Source of the DNA: JAAUSY01 sp964526735
GTDB taxonomy: Bacteria > Chloroflexota > Chloroflexia > Chloroflexales > Chloroflexaceae
Assembly: GCA_964526735.1 (NCBI GenBank)
Contig: CAZGLO010000002.1
Location: 36,116-100,115 of the forward strand
Reading direction: 5' to 3'
Length of the DNA: 64,000 bases
Part shown: positions 45,048 to 53,164 of the stretch, piece by piece
Numbering within the stretch: the first letter of the stretch is position 1
Layout of the letters: each line of letters starts with the position of its first letter
Translations under genes and position numbers: made by a program
Notes under the pieces: generated by a model
Seen by the model: the letters and a program-made list of their open reading frames with translations, nothing else
What the model was told of the DNA's origin: nothing
Database searches by the model: none

Positions 45048-45865
45048 ACAATCCGAACGATCCAAATCCCGCCAACGAAAACGAATATCCCAATGAATAT
45101 CCCACATCGCCGCTTGAGACGCGCCGCGAAGGCGTTCCATTTGACGCCATCAAGCCGCACCTCATTGAGCTGCGCAAACGGCTGCAACGTGCGATGGCGA
45201 GTGTGTTGGGTGGGGTGGTGGTAGGGCTGTTTTTGGTATTGGGGCCGGTGCAGTTGGTGAATGTCATTATCACGGCATTTACCACTGTCAAGCCCAATTA
45301 CCCGCCTCTGCAGGCGGTGGGGACGGCGGAAGTCTTTACCAACTACATGATGGTGGCGTTTGCGAGCGGGGTGGTCATTGCGATGCCCATGATCGTCTAC
45401 CAAGTCTTGGCATTCTTGATACCGGGGACGGAAGAGCGCGAACGCAAGATTATCTACAAGGCGCTGCCCTTTATCACGGGGTTTTTCATTGCGGGGATTG
45501 CGTTTGGGTGGTTTGTGACGGTGCCGGTTGCCATTCGCTTCCTGATGAGCTTTGGCGATTCGGCCCTCATCGCCAACCAACCCGCATTATCAAGCTTCCT
45601 GCGTACGGTCACCCTGCTCCTCATCATCAATGGCGTCGTCTTTCAGCTTCCCATCATCATTTATGTAATGGCACTGCTTGGCATCACCACGGCGCACGAT
45701 TTGGGGCGCTATCGCCACTACGCCTTTTTGATTATCACCATCGTAGCGGCGATAGTCACGCCGACTGGCGACCCCATTAACCTACTTCTCCTCGCTATCC
45801 CGATGTACCTCTTGTTTGAGTTTGGTGTTTTTATTGCGAGGTTTGTCCCGCAAGACGAAGAATAA
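45044..45865 (+). CDS. tatC: Sec-independent protein translocase TatC
   Basis: Six-helix receptor subunit of the Tat translocase that binds the twin-arginine signal. The N-terminal cytosolic IKPHLIELRKRLQRA block, the PMIVYQVLAFLIPGTEERER loop and the terminal DPINLLLLAIPMYLLFEFG are family hallmarks. GTG start 45044 overlaps the tatB stop. A second, TatA-like pore subunit is not in the window. The 273-residue length is typical. Confidence 0.95.
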   Translation: MNNPNDPNPANENEYPNEYPTSPLETRREGVPFDAIKPHLIELRKRLQRAMASVLGGVVVGLFLVLGPVQLVNVIITAFTTVKPNYPPLQAVGTAEVFTNYMMVAFASGVVIAMPMIVYQVLAFLIPGTEERERKIIYKALPFITGFFIAGIAFGWFVTVPVAIRFLMSFGDSALIANQPALSSFLRTVTLLLIINGVVFQLPIIIYVMALLGITTAHDLGRYRHYAFLIITIVAAIVTPTGDPINLLLLAIPMYLLFEFGVFIARFVPQDEE

Positions 45866-45912
45866 AGGATATGGATAAGGAATAGCAGCAGAGAAGAACG
45901 CGATTTCACTAC

Positions 45913-46386
45913 CTACTCTGGGTAGGGATATGTTAGCCCAAGCTGCTTGAAAATCCCCGGCCAACCGCCATTCGCCTTTGGCTCTACATCTTGCTTGATC
46001 AGCTTGTCGTGGCGGATGGTATAGACGGCAGGCTCTTCCTCAAGGCTAATGTGCTTCCCTGTCGGCTCCACGACCATAAACTTGTCGGGGAAGGGCGGGA
46101 TCAGCCGATTGGTGTGCGTACCAGTGATGCGCACCGTCGCCTTGATCGTATTTCCCTTGTCCTCATCGATGCGGAGGTTAAAATTGACATCGGGGAAGGC
46201 CGCCCACAACGCTTTTTGCGAGGAGATGAGCGCCCGCTTGCCAAGTGGCTTAACCGTGGGGCCGATGAAGATAAAATCGTCGGAGAGGTAGTGTTCAAGC
46301 GCTTTCCAATCGCCCCGCTCAATGGCACGATGGTAGGTTTTGACGATCTCTGCTGGCCGTAATGCTTTTTCTGCTGGGTTCTCCAT
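45913..46386 (-). CDS. NTF2-like/SnoaL-type protein
   Basis: A 157-residue soluble protein of the NTF2-like alpha-plus-beta barrel superfamily. It shows an N-terminal helix VKTYHRAIERGDWKALEHYL, then a strand-rich core with DDFIFIGPTVKPLGKRAL and TVRITGTHTNRLIPP. SnoaL-like members are polyketide cyclases or ester cyclases and many are orphan binding proteins. The sequence does not indicate a substrate. It lies downstream of nadC on the same strand, with about 40 bases between, and converges with tatC. Confidence 0.75.
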   Translation of the reverse strand: MENPAEKALRPAEIVKTYHRAIERGDWKALEHYLSDDFIFIGPTVKPLGKRALISSQKALWAAFPDVNFNLRIDEDKGNTIKATVRITGTHTNRLIPPFPDKFMVVEPTGKHISLEEEPAVYTIRHDKLIKQDVEPKANGGWPGIFKQLGLTYPYPE

Positions 46387-46425
46387 GCATTCTCCCTTTC
46401 TTAGGGTAGTGTAGTGTGTTGTTTG

Positions 46426-47283
46426 CTACCGTTCGGGTAGTAAGTCGAGGCTAATATCCAACGACCGAACCGAATGTGTCAATGCACCAACTGATATACA
46501 GTCTACTCCACTTTCGGCGATAGCGCGAATCGTGTCGAGGGAGACGTTGCCAGAGGCTTCCAGAAGGGATCGCCCCGCCACCACCTCCACCGACTGCTGG
46601 AGCATTTCCTCGGTCATATTGTCAAGCAGAATGATATCGGCACCCGCTTCAGCAGCAATGCGTGCTTGTTCCACGCTCTCTACCTCTACCTCCACCTTCA
46701 CCAAGGGGCCGACCGTCTGTTTTGTCCGCTCAATGGAGTGCGCAAGCGACTCGCCCAACGCCCCCAGAATAGCAAGATGGTTGTCTTTGAGCATCACGGC
46801 GTCGTAGAGACCATGCCGGTGGTTATATCCTCCGCCCATCCGCACGGCATACTTCTCCAAGACGCGTAAGCCGGGGGTGGTTTTGCGTGTATCGAGAACG
46901 CGGACGGGGAAATCGTGCACCTTGGCGACGTATTGCGACGTGAGCGTGGCGATGCCGCTCATGCGTTGGAGGAAGTTGAGCGCAACCCGCTCTCCTATCA
47001 GGATAGAGCGTGCAATCCCCGTGATTTGCATCAAAACATCGCCCGCAGTAACTGCATCCCCATCCTCAACCAAAAATGCAACATCGACCGACGGGTCTAT
47101 CATATCGAACACCGCCGCGGCAATGGGCAAACCGGCAATCACCCCTGGGTCTTTGGCGACGATGCGGGCTTCGGCTTCGACTTCGGCGGGGATAGCGGCG
47201 AGGGTGGTGATATCGCCCCCGCCCTCGTCCTCACGAAGCGCTTGGCGGACGATCTCATCTATCACGCTGAATGCAATATCCAT
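46426..47283 (-). CDS. nadC: Nicotinate-nucleotide pyrophosphorylase (carboxylating)
   Basis: Converts quinolinate and PRPP into nicotinate mononucleotide, CO2 and pyrophosphate. Clear QPRTase landmarks are DITTLAAIP near the N-terminus, ALNFLQRMSGIATLT, the substrate loop LDTRKTTPGLR, MGGGYNHRHGL and VMLKDNH, and the later VEVEVESVEQA and DIILLDNM. The 285-residue length is standard. It is the last of nadA-nadB-nadC on the minus strand and would receive quinolinate from NadA. Confidence 0.95.
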   Translation of the reverse strand: MDIAFSVIDEIVRQALREDEGGGDITTLAAIPAEVEAEARIVAKDPGVIAGLPIAAAVFDMIDPSVDVAFLVEDGDAVTAGDVLMQITGIARSILIGERVALNFLQRMSGIATLTSQYVAKVHDFPVRVLDTRKTTPGLRVLEKYAVRMGGGYNHRHGLYDAVMLKDNHLAILGALGESLAHSIERTKQTVGPLVKVEVEVESVEQARIAAEAGADIILLDNMTEEMLQQSVEVVAGRSLLEASGNVSLDTIRAIAESGVDCISVGALTHSVRSLDISLDLLPER

Positions 47284-47349
47284 AAAATCTCCCTTTTGCT
47301 GGCTGGCTTGCTGCTACGGAAAGCGAAAAAGAGCAAAAAAAAGCGGAAT

Positions 47350-49044
47350 TCAGACCGCAATTCCCACTGCTTCTACAAGCGGACACGTCTGCGGCGATTC
47401 TGCCACTCGCTCAACCTGCTTTGGCGCAGAAAATCGCTGCAATACGGTATGCACCCGCCACGCATCCTGCGTTTCTGGGAAGTCGGTACGGAAATGTGCG
47501 CCACGGCTCTCCTCACGAATGAGCGCACTCGTGATGATTAACCGTGCGACAAGAGTAGCATTCGCAAGAGTAATGCCATCCGAAGTGCAATGCGAGAGTC
47601 GGCGGGGGAATGCATCAAGACGGTTCAGCCCTTCTTGCAGACCGTCGGCGGAGCGCAATGGCCCGGCATAATTGCACATGATATCGGTCAGCGTGTGGTG
47701 GTTGAGGGTATGGTTGGGGAAGGCTTCCGTATGGCTGGTACGAGGGTTGAGAGGTGTTCGCAGGATGGGCATGGGGATGTGCGAACGGCAACCGCGGTAA
47801 GAGGAGAGAGTGTCGAGTGCCGCCGTTGCGGCCTTCTGCCCAAACACCAAGCATTCCAACAGCGAATTGCTGGCAAGGCGGTTCGCGCCGTGGATGCCAG
47901 TACATGCGCATTCCCCCGCTGCATACAGCCCGGGGACACTCGTCTCGCCCTCAAGGCTGGTGCGGATGCCGCCCATCAGGTAGTGGGCCGCAGGCGCGAC
48001 GGGAATGGGTTGCGTGGCGGGGTCGATGCCTTCTTCGCGGCAGCGCGCCGTGATCGTCGGGAAGCGCGTGGCCAGGTATGAGGGCGAGAGGTGGGTCAGG
48101 TCAAGCAGTACGTGGTCGCACGCTTCACGCTGCATCGCGGCAAAGATACCACGGGTCACGACATCGCGGGGGGCGAGTTCGGCAAGCGGGTGGCGCGTGA
48201 CCATAAACCGTTCGCCATTGGGGGAGTAGAGCGTTCCGCCTTCGCCGCGGGTGGCCTCGCTGATGAGGAAACCTTGCCCACTCTTGGTGCGGAAGACGGT
48301 GGGATGAAATTGGACAAACTCCATATCTGCGACTTCGGCTCCGGCGCGGTAGGCCAATGCAATGCCCTCGCCCATCGCCGTCGGCTGGTTGCTGGTGATG
48401 TGGTAGAGCGCTCCCGCGCCGCCGGTGGCAAGGATCGTCGCCTTGGCGGAGACGTGGTGGAATGAGCCGTCGGCGTCAAGCGCGAGGAGGCCGGTGCATT
48501 GACCATGCTGCCGAACGAGATCGACTGCCTGGAACCCTTCAAAGAGGCGGATGCGGGGAGAGCGACGCACGGCCTGTACTAATGTGTTCGTGATGGCAAA
48601 GCCCGTCGCATCGCCAACATGCAAGATGCGCCGATGTGAGTGGCTACCTTCCAGCCCCAAGGCAAATTTGCCATCGTGGTGCTCAAACGGCACCCCCAAA
48701 TCCGCCAATTCGTGCATCAACTGGGGAGCTTGGTAAGCAAGCAGTTCGGCGGCATCGTAATCGGATAACCCGGCACCAGCCGCCAATGTATCCTCGATGT
48801 GGGAGGCGGGCGAGTCGTGCTCATCCAGAGCGGCAGCAATCCCGCCTTGTGCCCACGAGGAGTTGCTTTTCAAGAGCGTATCGCGGGTCATCAGGATGAC
48901 ATTGGTGTGTTGGGCGGCGTGGAGCGCGGCCATCAAGCCAGTCGCCCCGCCCCCAACGATCAGGATATCGGTGTGATGTGTGTGCGGGGCGTGGGGCAGG
49001 GTCGGGAACAGGTAGGCGGGTTCAGCACATTGCGTCGCAAACAT
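47350..49044 (-). CDS. nadB: L-aspartate oxidase
   Basis: FAD enzyme that oxidises L-aspartate to iminoaspartate for quinolinate synthesis. It has the N-terminal dinucleotide fold DILIVGGGATGLMAAL, the succinate-dehydrogenase-like NSSWAQGGIAAAL, the active-site stretch EFVQFHPTVF, EATRGEGGTLY with the mobile Arg, and SNSLLECLVFG. The 564 residues include an unremarkable C-terminal helical domain. It lies between nadA and nadC. Confidence 0.95.
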   Translation of the reverse strand: MFATQCAEPAYLFPTLPHAPHTHHTDILIVGGGATGLMAALHAAQHTNVILMTRDTLLKSNSSWAQGGIAAALDEHDSPASHIEDTLAAGAGLSDYDAAELLAYQAPQLMHELADLGVPFEHHDGKFALGLEGSHSHRRILHVGDATGFAITNTLVQAVRRSPRIRLFEGFQAVDLVRQHGQCTGLLALDADGSFHHVSAKATILATGGAGALYHITSNQPTAMGEGIALAYRAGAEVADMEFVQFHPTVFRTKSGQGFLISEATRGEGGTLYSPNGERFMVTRHPLAELAPRDVVTRGIFAAMQREACDHVLLDLTHLSPSYLATRFPTITARCREEGIDPATQPIPVAPAAHYLMGGIRTSLEGETSVPGLYAAGECACTGIHGANRLASNSLLECLVFGQKAATAALDTLSSYRGCRSHIPMPILRTPLNPRTSHTEAFPNHTLNHHTLTDIMCNYAGPLRSADGLQEGLNRLDAFPRRLSHCTSDGITLANATLVARLIITSALIREESRGAHFRTDFPETQDAWRVHTVLQRFSAPKQVERVAESPQTCPLVEAVGIAV

Positions 49045-49062
49045 AGGTTTTCATCCCTTCAT

Positions 49063-50043
49063 TTAGGTAATTTCTAACATGCGGTCAATGGCGTGGCGAG
49101 CACGGGCAGCAATGTCGGGAGGAACCGTCACCCGGTGGGTCATCGTTTGGAGCGCGTGGTGTATCTTTTCAAGGGTGATCAACTTCATATATTCGCACGT
49201 GCTCGTCTCTATGGCGGGGTAAAATGCTTTATTGGGGTGCTCTTGCCGCATCCGGTGGAGTACACCAATCTCGGTGGCAATCACAAATTTGGTCGCATCG
49301 CTTTCGCGGACGTGTTTGAACATCTGCCCCGTTGACAAAATCGCCACATGGCCATTCTCCCCCTCACCTGCTTTCCCATCTTGCGCGCTTGATGAGGAGT
49401 ACGCACTCGCCCCACTGCATTCGGGGTGGATGAGCAGATCGGCGGTGGGGTGGGCGGCGTGGGCAGCGGTAATCGCCTCCTGCGTCAAGGCAACATGCAC
49501 GTGGCATGCGCCTTGCCAGATATGCAGCGGTCTGCCGGTGATGTGCTGCACGTGGAGGCCAAGATGCTTGTCGGGCAGGAAGAGGATGTCTTGGTCATCG
49601 GGAATGGCCTGCACCACCTTGACGGCATTGCTAGAGGTGCAACAGTAGTCGCTTTCCGCCTTGATGTCAGCCGTGGTGTTGATATATGCCACCACGACGG
49701 CATTGGGGTGTTGGGCTTTCCACGCGAGCAGCTGCTCAGCCGTGATCGTGTTGGCGAGAGAACAGCCCGCATTCATATCGGGGAGGAGGACGGTCTTATC
49801 AGGGCAGAGAATTGCCGCCGTCTCGGCCATAAAGTGCACCCCGCAAAAAAGAATGACATCAGCATCGGTTGTCGCCGCGGTGCGGGAAAGCTGCAGCGAA
49901 TCGCCAGTGAAATCGGCAAGGCCTTGCACCTCACCCCGCTCATAGCTGTGGGCAAGGATGATGGCGTTGTGACGGCGTTTGAGTGCTTCGATATCGGCAA
50001 TGATGGCTGCGGTATCGTGGGGGGTGTATATCTCTTCAGACAT
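49063..50043 (-). CDS. nadA: Quinolinate synthase
   Basis: Iron-sulfur enzyme that condenses iminoaspartate with dihydroxyacetone phosphate to give quinolinate. It has the family blocks IILAHSYERGEVQGLADFTGD, CGVHFMAETA, DMNAGCSLAN, CCTSSNAV and HPECSGA, with the conserved Cys residues that ligate a [4Fe-4S] cluster. ATG 50043 (MSEEIYT) is chosen, with GGTGGAG just before it. A TTG 36 bases upstream would extend the frame. It is the first gene of nadABC, headed by a promoter and two operators at 50105-50214. Confidence 0.94.
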   Translation of the reverse strand: MSEEIYTPHDTAAIIADIEALKRRHNAIILAHSYERGEVQGLADFTGDSLQLSRTAATTDADVILFCGVHFMAETAAILCPDKTVLLPDMNAGCSLANTITAEQLLAWKAQHPNAVVVAYINTTADIKAESDYCCTSSNAVKVVQAIPDDQDILFLPDKHLGLHVQHITGRPLHIWQGACHVHVALTQEAITAAHAAHPTADLLIHPECSGASAYSSSSAQDGKAGEGENGHVAILSTGQMFKHVRESDATKFVIATEIGVLHRMRQEHPNKAFYPAIETSTCEYMKLITLEKIHHALQTMTHRVTVPPDIAARARHAIDRMLEIT

Positions 50044-50104
50044 GGCTCCACCATAGGTCGTCGTTTCAGGAGGAAACAATCATCGCACTACTTTTGTGTG
50101 CGGT

Positions 50105-50125
50105 ATAGTGTAGATATAACACTAT
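50105..50125 (-). promoter_or_regulatory. Palindromic operator 1 upstream of nadABC
   Basis: ATAGTGT-N7-ACACTAT, a perfect 7-base inverted repeat with a 7-base spacer (AGATATA). It matches operator 2 in the pattern GTGTAGAnnTAACAC. It lies in the transcribed leader about 55-75 bases after the predicted start. Confidence 0.65.
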
Positions 50126-50168
50126 GAAAGAATATGAAAAAAAGTGGCTCTGGATGGCCGTGTACAAA

Positions 50169-50183
50169 GTGTAGAATTAACAC
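50169..50183 (-). promoter_or_regulatory. Palindromic operator 2 at the nadABC transcription start
   Basis: GTGT-AGAATTA-ACAC with the same spacing and near-identical spacer as operator 1. The centre is 61 bases from that of operator 1. It lies directly after the -10 and covers the predicted +1. Confidence 0.65.
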
Positions 50184-50185
50184 AA

Positions 50186-50214
50186 AGTATACTCCAAGGA
50201 GCGCAGACTGTCAA
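50186..50214 (-). promoter_or_regulatory. Consensus sigma-70 promoter of nadABC
   Basis: On the minus strand the sequence is TTGACA (50209-50214), exactly 17 bases, then TATACT (50186-50191). The predicted start is near 50179. Confidence 0.85.
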
Positions 50215-50283
50215 GAAGGGAAATGCATTGGGTGGGCAGAGAGGGCATGGGGCAGGGCGACATGGAGGGTCTGCGGCAGAAGC

Positions 50284-50324
50284 GGGCCGCCTGCCCGGCG
50301 TATACACCCCGTGGCAGACGGCCC
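50284..50324 (-). terminator. Strong GC-rich hairpin between the MIP18-like gene and nadA
   Basis: GGGCCG-C-CTGCC pairs with GGCAG-A-CGGCCC (50284-50295 and 50313-50324), 11 of 12 paired, with a 17-base loop. It lies downstream of the iron-sulfur cluster operon and upstream of the nadABC promoter. It has no U-tract. The rest of 50044-50383 has no gene. Confidence 0.45.
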
Positions 50325-50383
50325 GTCGCAAGGAGACTACTGTTATTTTCTTACTCTCTGCTTGCAGATACCTTTTTGAGGAG

Positions 50384-50686
50384 CTATACCTGTTCTTGAC
50401 GGAGCATCTCGGTCAATTCTTCTGCCTGCACATAGTTCACCACCTCCAACCCTTGCGAGGTGACGCCTTCCACCGCCGCGACCGCCTTTTTGATGGCAAG
50501 CGAGAGCGGGACGGCGAGTGGGCAGAGCGCGGAGGAGGGGCGGAAGCGGTAGGTGACATGGCCCTGCTCATCCACGGAGAGGTCTTCTACCAGCCGCATT
50601 CGGATAACATCAACGCCGGTTTCGGGGTCGATGACGGTTGAGAGCTTTTCGATAATCGCCTGGTACAATGCTTCGTTATCGGCCAT
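50384..50686 (-). CDS. MIP18/DUF59-type iron-sulfur assembly protein
   Basis: A 100-residue protein matching the MIP18 (DUF59, SufT/PaaD-like) family. The N-terminal helix is followed by VIDPETGVDVIRMRLVEDL and the segment SSALCPLAVPLSLAIKKAV, which carries the single conserved Cys, then a C-terminal valine-rich strand. ATG 50686 is chosen (AAGGAG, about 9 bases upstream). The start lies inside the end of the preceding ATPase gene. The family assists iron-sulfur cluster transfer together with Mrp/NBP35-like ATPases, which agrees with its neighbours. Confidence 0.85.
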   Translation of the reverse strand: MADNEALYQAIIEKLSTVIDPETGVDVIRMRLVEDLSVDEQGHVTYRFRPSSALCPLAVPLSLAIKKAVAAVEGVTSQGLEVVNYVQAEELTEMLRQEQV

Positions 50687-51632
50687 GTGCTGACACTCCT
50701 TCCTCCACCACTCCCTCGCCGACCTGGCCAACAAGGTGCGTCATCACAGTATCCCATACATTGGCAATCGCACGGCTCACGGGTGAGTCGGGCCGCCACG
50801 CCGTGATAGGTTCGCCTTGGATCATGGCTTTGGGAAGCTCTTCATCGAAGGGAATATGCCCTACGACGGGGATATCGTGTTCACGGCAGTATGCTTCGAG
50901 CCGCTCAACGCCTTCTGGGTAGATATCGGCCTTGTTGATGCACACCAACGACGGGATGCGGAAATGCGAGGTAGTTTGCAGGACACGCTCTAAATCGTGG
51001 ATGCCGGAATTGGTTGGCTCTGCGACGACAAGCGCAATATCGGCCCCGGAAGCGGCGGAAATGACCGGACAGCCAATCCCCGGCGGGCCATCAACCAACA
51101 CCAGATCATATCCCTCATCAAGGCCCAATAGCCGTGCTTGCTGCTTGACGAGCGTGACGAGTTTGCCAGAGTTTTCCTGTGCCGGACGCAAGGCGGCGTG
51201 GAAGAGTGGGCCATAACGGCTATCCGAACGGAACCATTGCCCTGCAATCTGCTCCTCTAGCCGAATGGTTTGCGAGGGGCATTGGTAGTAGCAGGCAGCA
51301 CACCCTTCGCACGCCACCTCATCCACGGAATATGTCTCAGGCTGGCCGTTTTGAGGAGGAGTGTAGATGATGGCGTCAAAGCGGCACGTCGTGGCGCAAA
51401 TCCCACATCGATTGCACATTACGGGGTCGATTGATGCGACTGACCCGCCTGCAAAATCGTGGCTCTCGCAGACCTGCGGCTCTAAGACCAGCTCTAAGTT
51501 TGATGCATCAACGTCGGCGTCTGCCAATATGGCCCGTACGCGGTTGTCGTGCGAGGCGAGGTGGGCAAATGAGACCGTCACACTGGTTTTGCCAGTGCCG
51601 CCCTTGCCACTCAGGATGACCAGTTGTTTCAC
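50676..51632 (-). CDS. MinD-superfamily P-loop ATPase with inserted ferredoxin domain, copy B
   Basis: A 318-residue MinD/Mrp-type ATPase. The deviant Walker A is LSGKGGTGKTSV. An inserted 2x[4Fe-4S] ferredoxin module follows, with CNRCGICATTC and CEGCAACYYQCP, then DLVLVDGPPGIGCPV (Walker B region) and PTNSGIHDLERVL. Such pairs occur beside NifX-like proteins in anaerobes, archaea and Chloroflexota and are thought to act in iron-sulfur or metallocofactor handling. The biochemical role is unproven. It overlaps both its neighbours (ATGA with copy A). Confidence 0.85.
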   Translation of the reverse strand: MKQLVILSGKGGTGKTSVTVSFAHLASHDNRVRAILADADVDASNLELVLEPQVCESHDFAGGSVASIDPVMCNRCGICATTCRFDAIIYTPPQNGQPETYSVDEVACEGCAACYYQCPSQTIRLEEQIAGQWFRSDSRYGPLFHAALRPAQENSGKLVTLVKQQARLLGLDEGYDLVLVDGPPGIGCPVISAASGADIALVVAEPTNSGIHDLERVLQTTSHFRIPSLVCINKADIYPEGVERLEAYCREHDIPVVGHIPFDEELPKAMIQGEPITAWRPDSPVSRAIANVWDTVMTHLVGQVGEGVVEEGVSAHGR

Positions 51633-52546
51633 ACCCGTTCCCCTTTCTGATGCGACACTGCTGGCTGGTAATAGCGATGTTCATCATGATGCTGATGAAC
51701 GATGTCAGCTGCTTGGCGGTGGAGGCTTCGGAATGCGTCTTCGTAGTCGGGCGAGATATCTATCAATGGCAGGCCGCGGGCGATCCCTTCGGCAAGCGCT
51801 CTATCGAAGGGAATGCGCAGCAGAATGGGGAGATCTTCCTCTTCACAGAAGGTATCTACCCGATCATCGCCAATGCCATCCCGATTGACAACCACGCCCA
51901 CGGGGATATCAAGCTCGCGCGCCACGCCCACTGCCAACCGCAAATCGTGCAGCCCAAACGGAGTTGGCTCTGCCACCAGCAAGACAATATCTGCACCGCG
52001 CATTGCCTCAACAACGGGGCAGGAAGTACCAGGCGGGGCATCTATGATCAGGGTTTGGCTGCTTTGTGGCTTCATCCACTGCTTTAGTTGGCGGATAATT
52101 GGCACTGCCATTGGCTCACCTGGGTTGAGCACTCCGCGTCCAAATATGATCCCGCTCGCCGTGTGGCCTTGTTCCAATGCACCTATCTTAATTGGCTCTT
52201 CTGTGATCGATTGATTGGGGCAGATGAGCGAACAGCTTCCACACCCGTGGCAAAGTTGGGGGAAGACCATCACCCGCTTGCCAATGACCGCAAGAGCGTG
52301 GAATTGGCAGACGCTGGCACACTCGCCACAGAGAGAACACTGCTCTTGGCGAATGTGGGGAACCATGTTGTGGACATCGCGCTGTGCATCAACCGTAGGG
52401 GCAAGGAAAAGATGCGCGTTTGGGGCTTCGACATCGCAGTCGAGGAAGAGGGGTCTTGTTCCTCCCGCCGCGAGGCTCAAGGCGAGGCTCGTGGCAACAG
52501 TCGTCTTTCCCGTGCCGCCCTTGCCACTTGCTACTGTGATCTTCAT
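51629..52546 (-). CDS. MinD-superfamily P-loop ATPase with inserted ferredoxin domain, copy A
   Basis: Paralogue of the following gene with Walker A ASGKGGTGKTTV. Its ferredoxin insert has CSLCGECASVC and CHGCGSCSLICP, followed by LIIDAPPGTSCPVVEA and PTPFGLHDLRLAV. The C-terminus is histidine-rich (IVHQHHDEH), which could bind metal. At 305 residues it is slightly shorter than copy B, so a heterodimer of A and B is plausible. It lies 9 bases downstream of the NifX-like gene. Confidence 0.85.
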   Translation of the reverse strand: MKITVASGKGGTGKTTVATSLALSLAAGGTRPLFLDCDVEAPNAHLFLAPTVDAQRDVHNMVPHIRQEQCSLCGECASVCQFHALAVIGKRVMVFPQLCHGCGSCSLICPNQSITEEPIKIGALEQGHTASGIIFGRGVLNPGEPMAVPIIRQLKQWMKPQSSQTLIIDAPPGTSCPVVEAMRGADIVLLVAEPTPFGLHDLRLAVGVARELDIPVGVVVNRDGIGDDRVDTFCEEEDLPILLRIPFDRALAEGIARGLPLIDISPDYEDAFRSLHRQAADIVHQHHDEHRYYQPAVSHQKGERV

Positions 52547-52555
52547 GGTATATCT

Positions 52556-52888
52556 CTAGAGCCGCTCTAGCGTCCCTTCCTTGAACCGATTCACCGCATC
52601 GCGCACGGTGCTGCTTGAGCCAAACAGATACATCGAAACGCCTGCCGCCTTGAGCGTTTGTTGGGCATGCGGGCCAAATTTCCCGCTCACCACGGCCTTG
52701 ACATCTTTCCCCGCCACAAACTCGCTCGCCTTGGTACCAGCTCCACCCGGTGCACTGGCGGCTGGGTTGGCGTGGGGAGTAGCCTCAAGCGTGTCGGTGT
52801 TCACGAAGATAAAATAGGCCGCGCGGCCGAAATGCTCGTCGGTAGGGGCGTCCATCTCTGGCGATGTGGCTGTGACAACAATATTCAT
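52556..52888 (-). CDS. NifX/NifB-associated dinitrogenase cofactor-like protein
   Basis: A 110-residue protein of the dinitrogenase iron-molybdenum cofactor biosynthesis (NifX/NafY) superfamily. It shows VTATSPEMDAPTDEHFGRA at the N-terminus, then FVAGKDVKAVVSGKFGPHA and the helix QTLKAAGVSMYLF. No nitrogenase genes are in the window, so a general metallocluster carrier role is more likely. It is the first gene of a four-gene operon (NifX-like, two ATPases, MIP18-like). Confidence 0.88.
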   Translation of the reverse strand: MNIVVTATSPEMDAPTDEHFGRAAYFIFVNTDTLEATPHANPAASAPGGAGTKASEFVAGKDVKAVVSGKFGPHAQQTLKAAGVSMYLFGSSSTVRDAVNRFKEGTLERL

Positions 52889-52982
52889 TAAGGGATTCCT
52901 CTATGTGATACTAATATGTGCCTGTGTTAAGCACTCCCTAAGTTATCTGTGTTATTTTTAGGAGTACCTCATACAATCCTCC

Positions 52983-53010
52983 ATTATATGAAATTTCAGG
53001 GCGCTGTCAA
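52983..53010 (-). promoter_or_regulatory. Consensus promoter of the NifX-like operon
   Basis: On the minus strand the sequence is TTGACA (53005-53010), a 16-base spacer and TATAAT (52983-52988). The ~95-base leader holds two direct copies of TAACACAG (52922-52929 and 52947-52954 as CTGTGTTA on the plus strand), 25 bases apart. Confidence 0.8.
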
Positions 53011-53077
53011 TGTCGGGGCAGGGTGAGATTAAGGGCGGATGGTTTGTGGTACGCCCTACTCCCCCCCGCCGCTCTGC

Positions 53078-53106
53078 TTGTCTCTGGCGGCCACTTGTGC
53101 TATAGT
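53078..53106 (+). promoter_or_regulatory. Promoter of the hypothetical gene at 53165
   Basis: TTGTCT (53078-53083), 17 bases, then TATAGT (53101-53106) preceded by TTGTGC. Confidence 0.65.
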
Positions 53107-53164
53107 TCCAACACTCGATATCATTGCAATCACAGCCGTTGAGGAGCTGAAGGGGGGTTATTCT

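Noticed and set aside
46877..47671. 264-codon plus-strand frame opposite nadC and nadB
   Set aside because: It is antisense to two well-supported genes and rich in Arg/Ser/Thr, as expected for a complement of GC-rich coding DNA.
50140..50383. Possible riboswitch or tRNA in the gene-free stretch upstream of nadA
   Set aside because: There is a strong hairpin, but no tRNA cloverleaf and no fold I can match to a known NAD or other riboswitch. The stretch is explained better by promoter, operators and a terminator-like stem.
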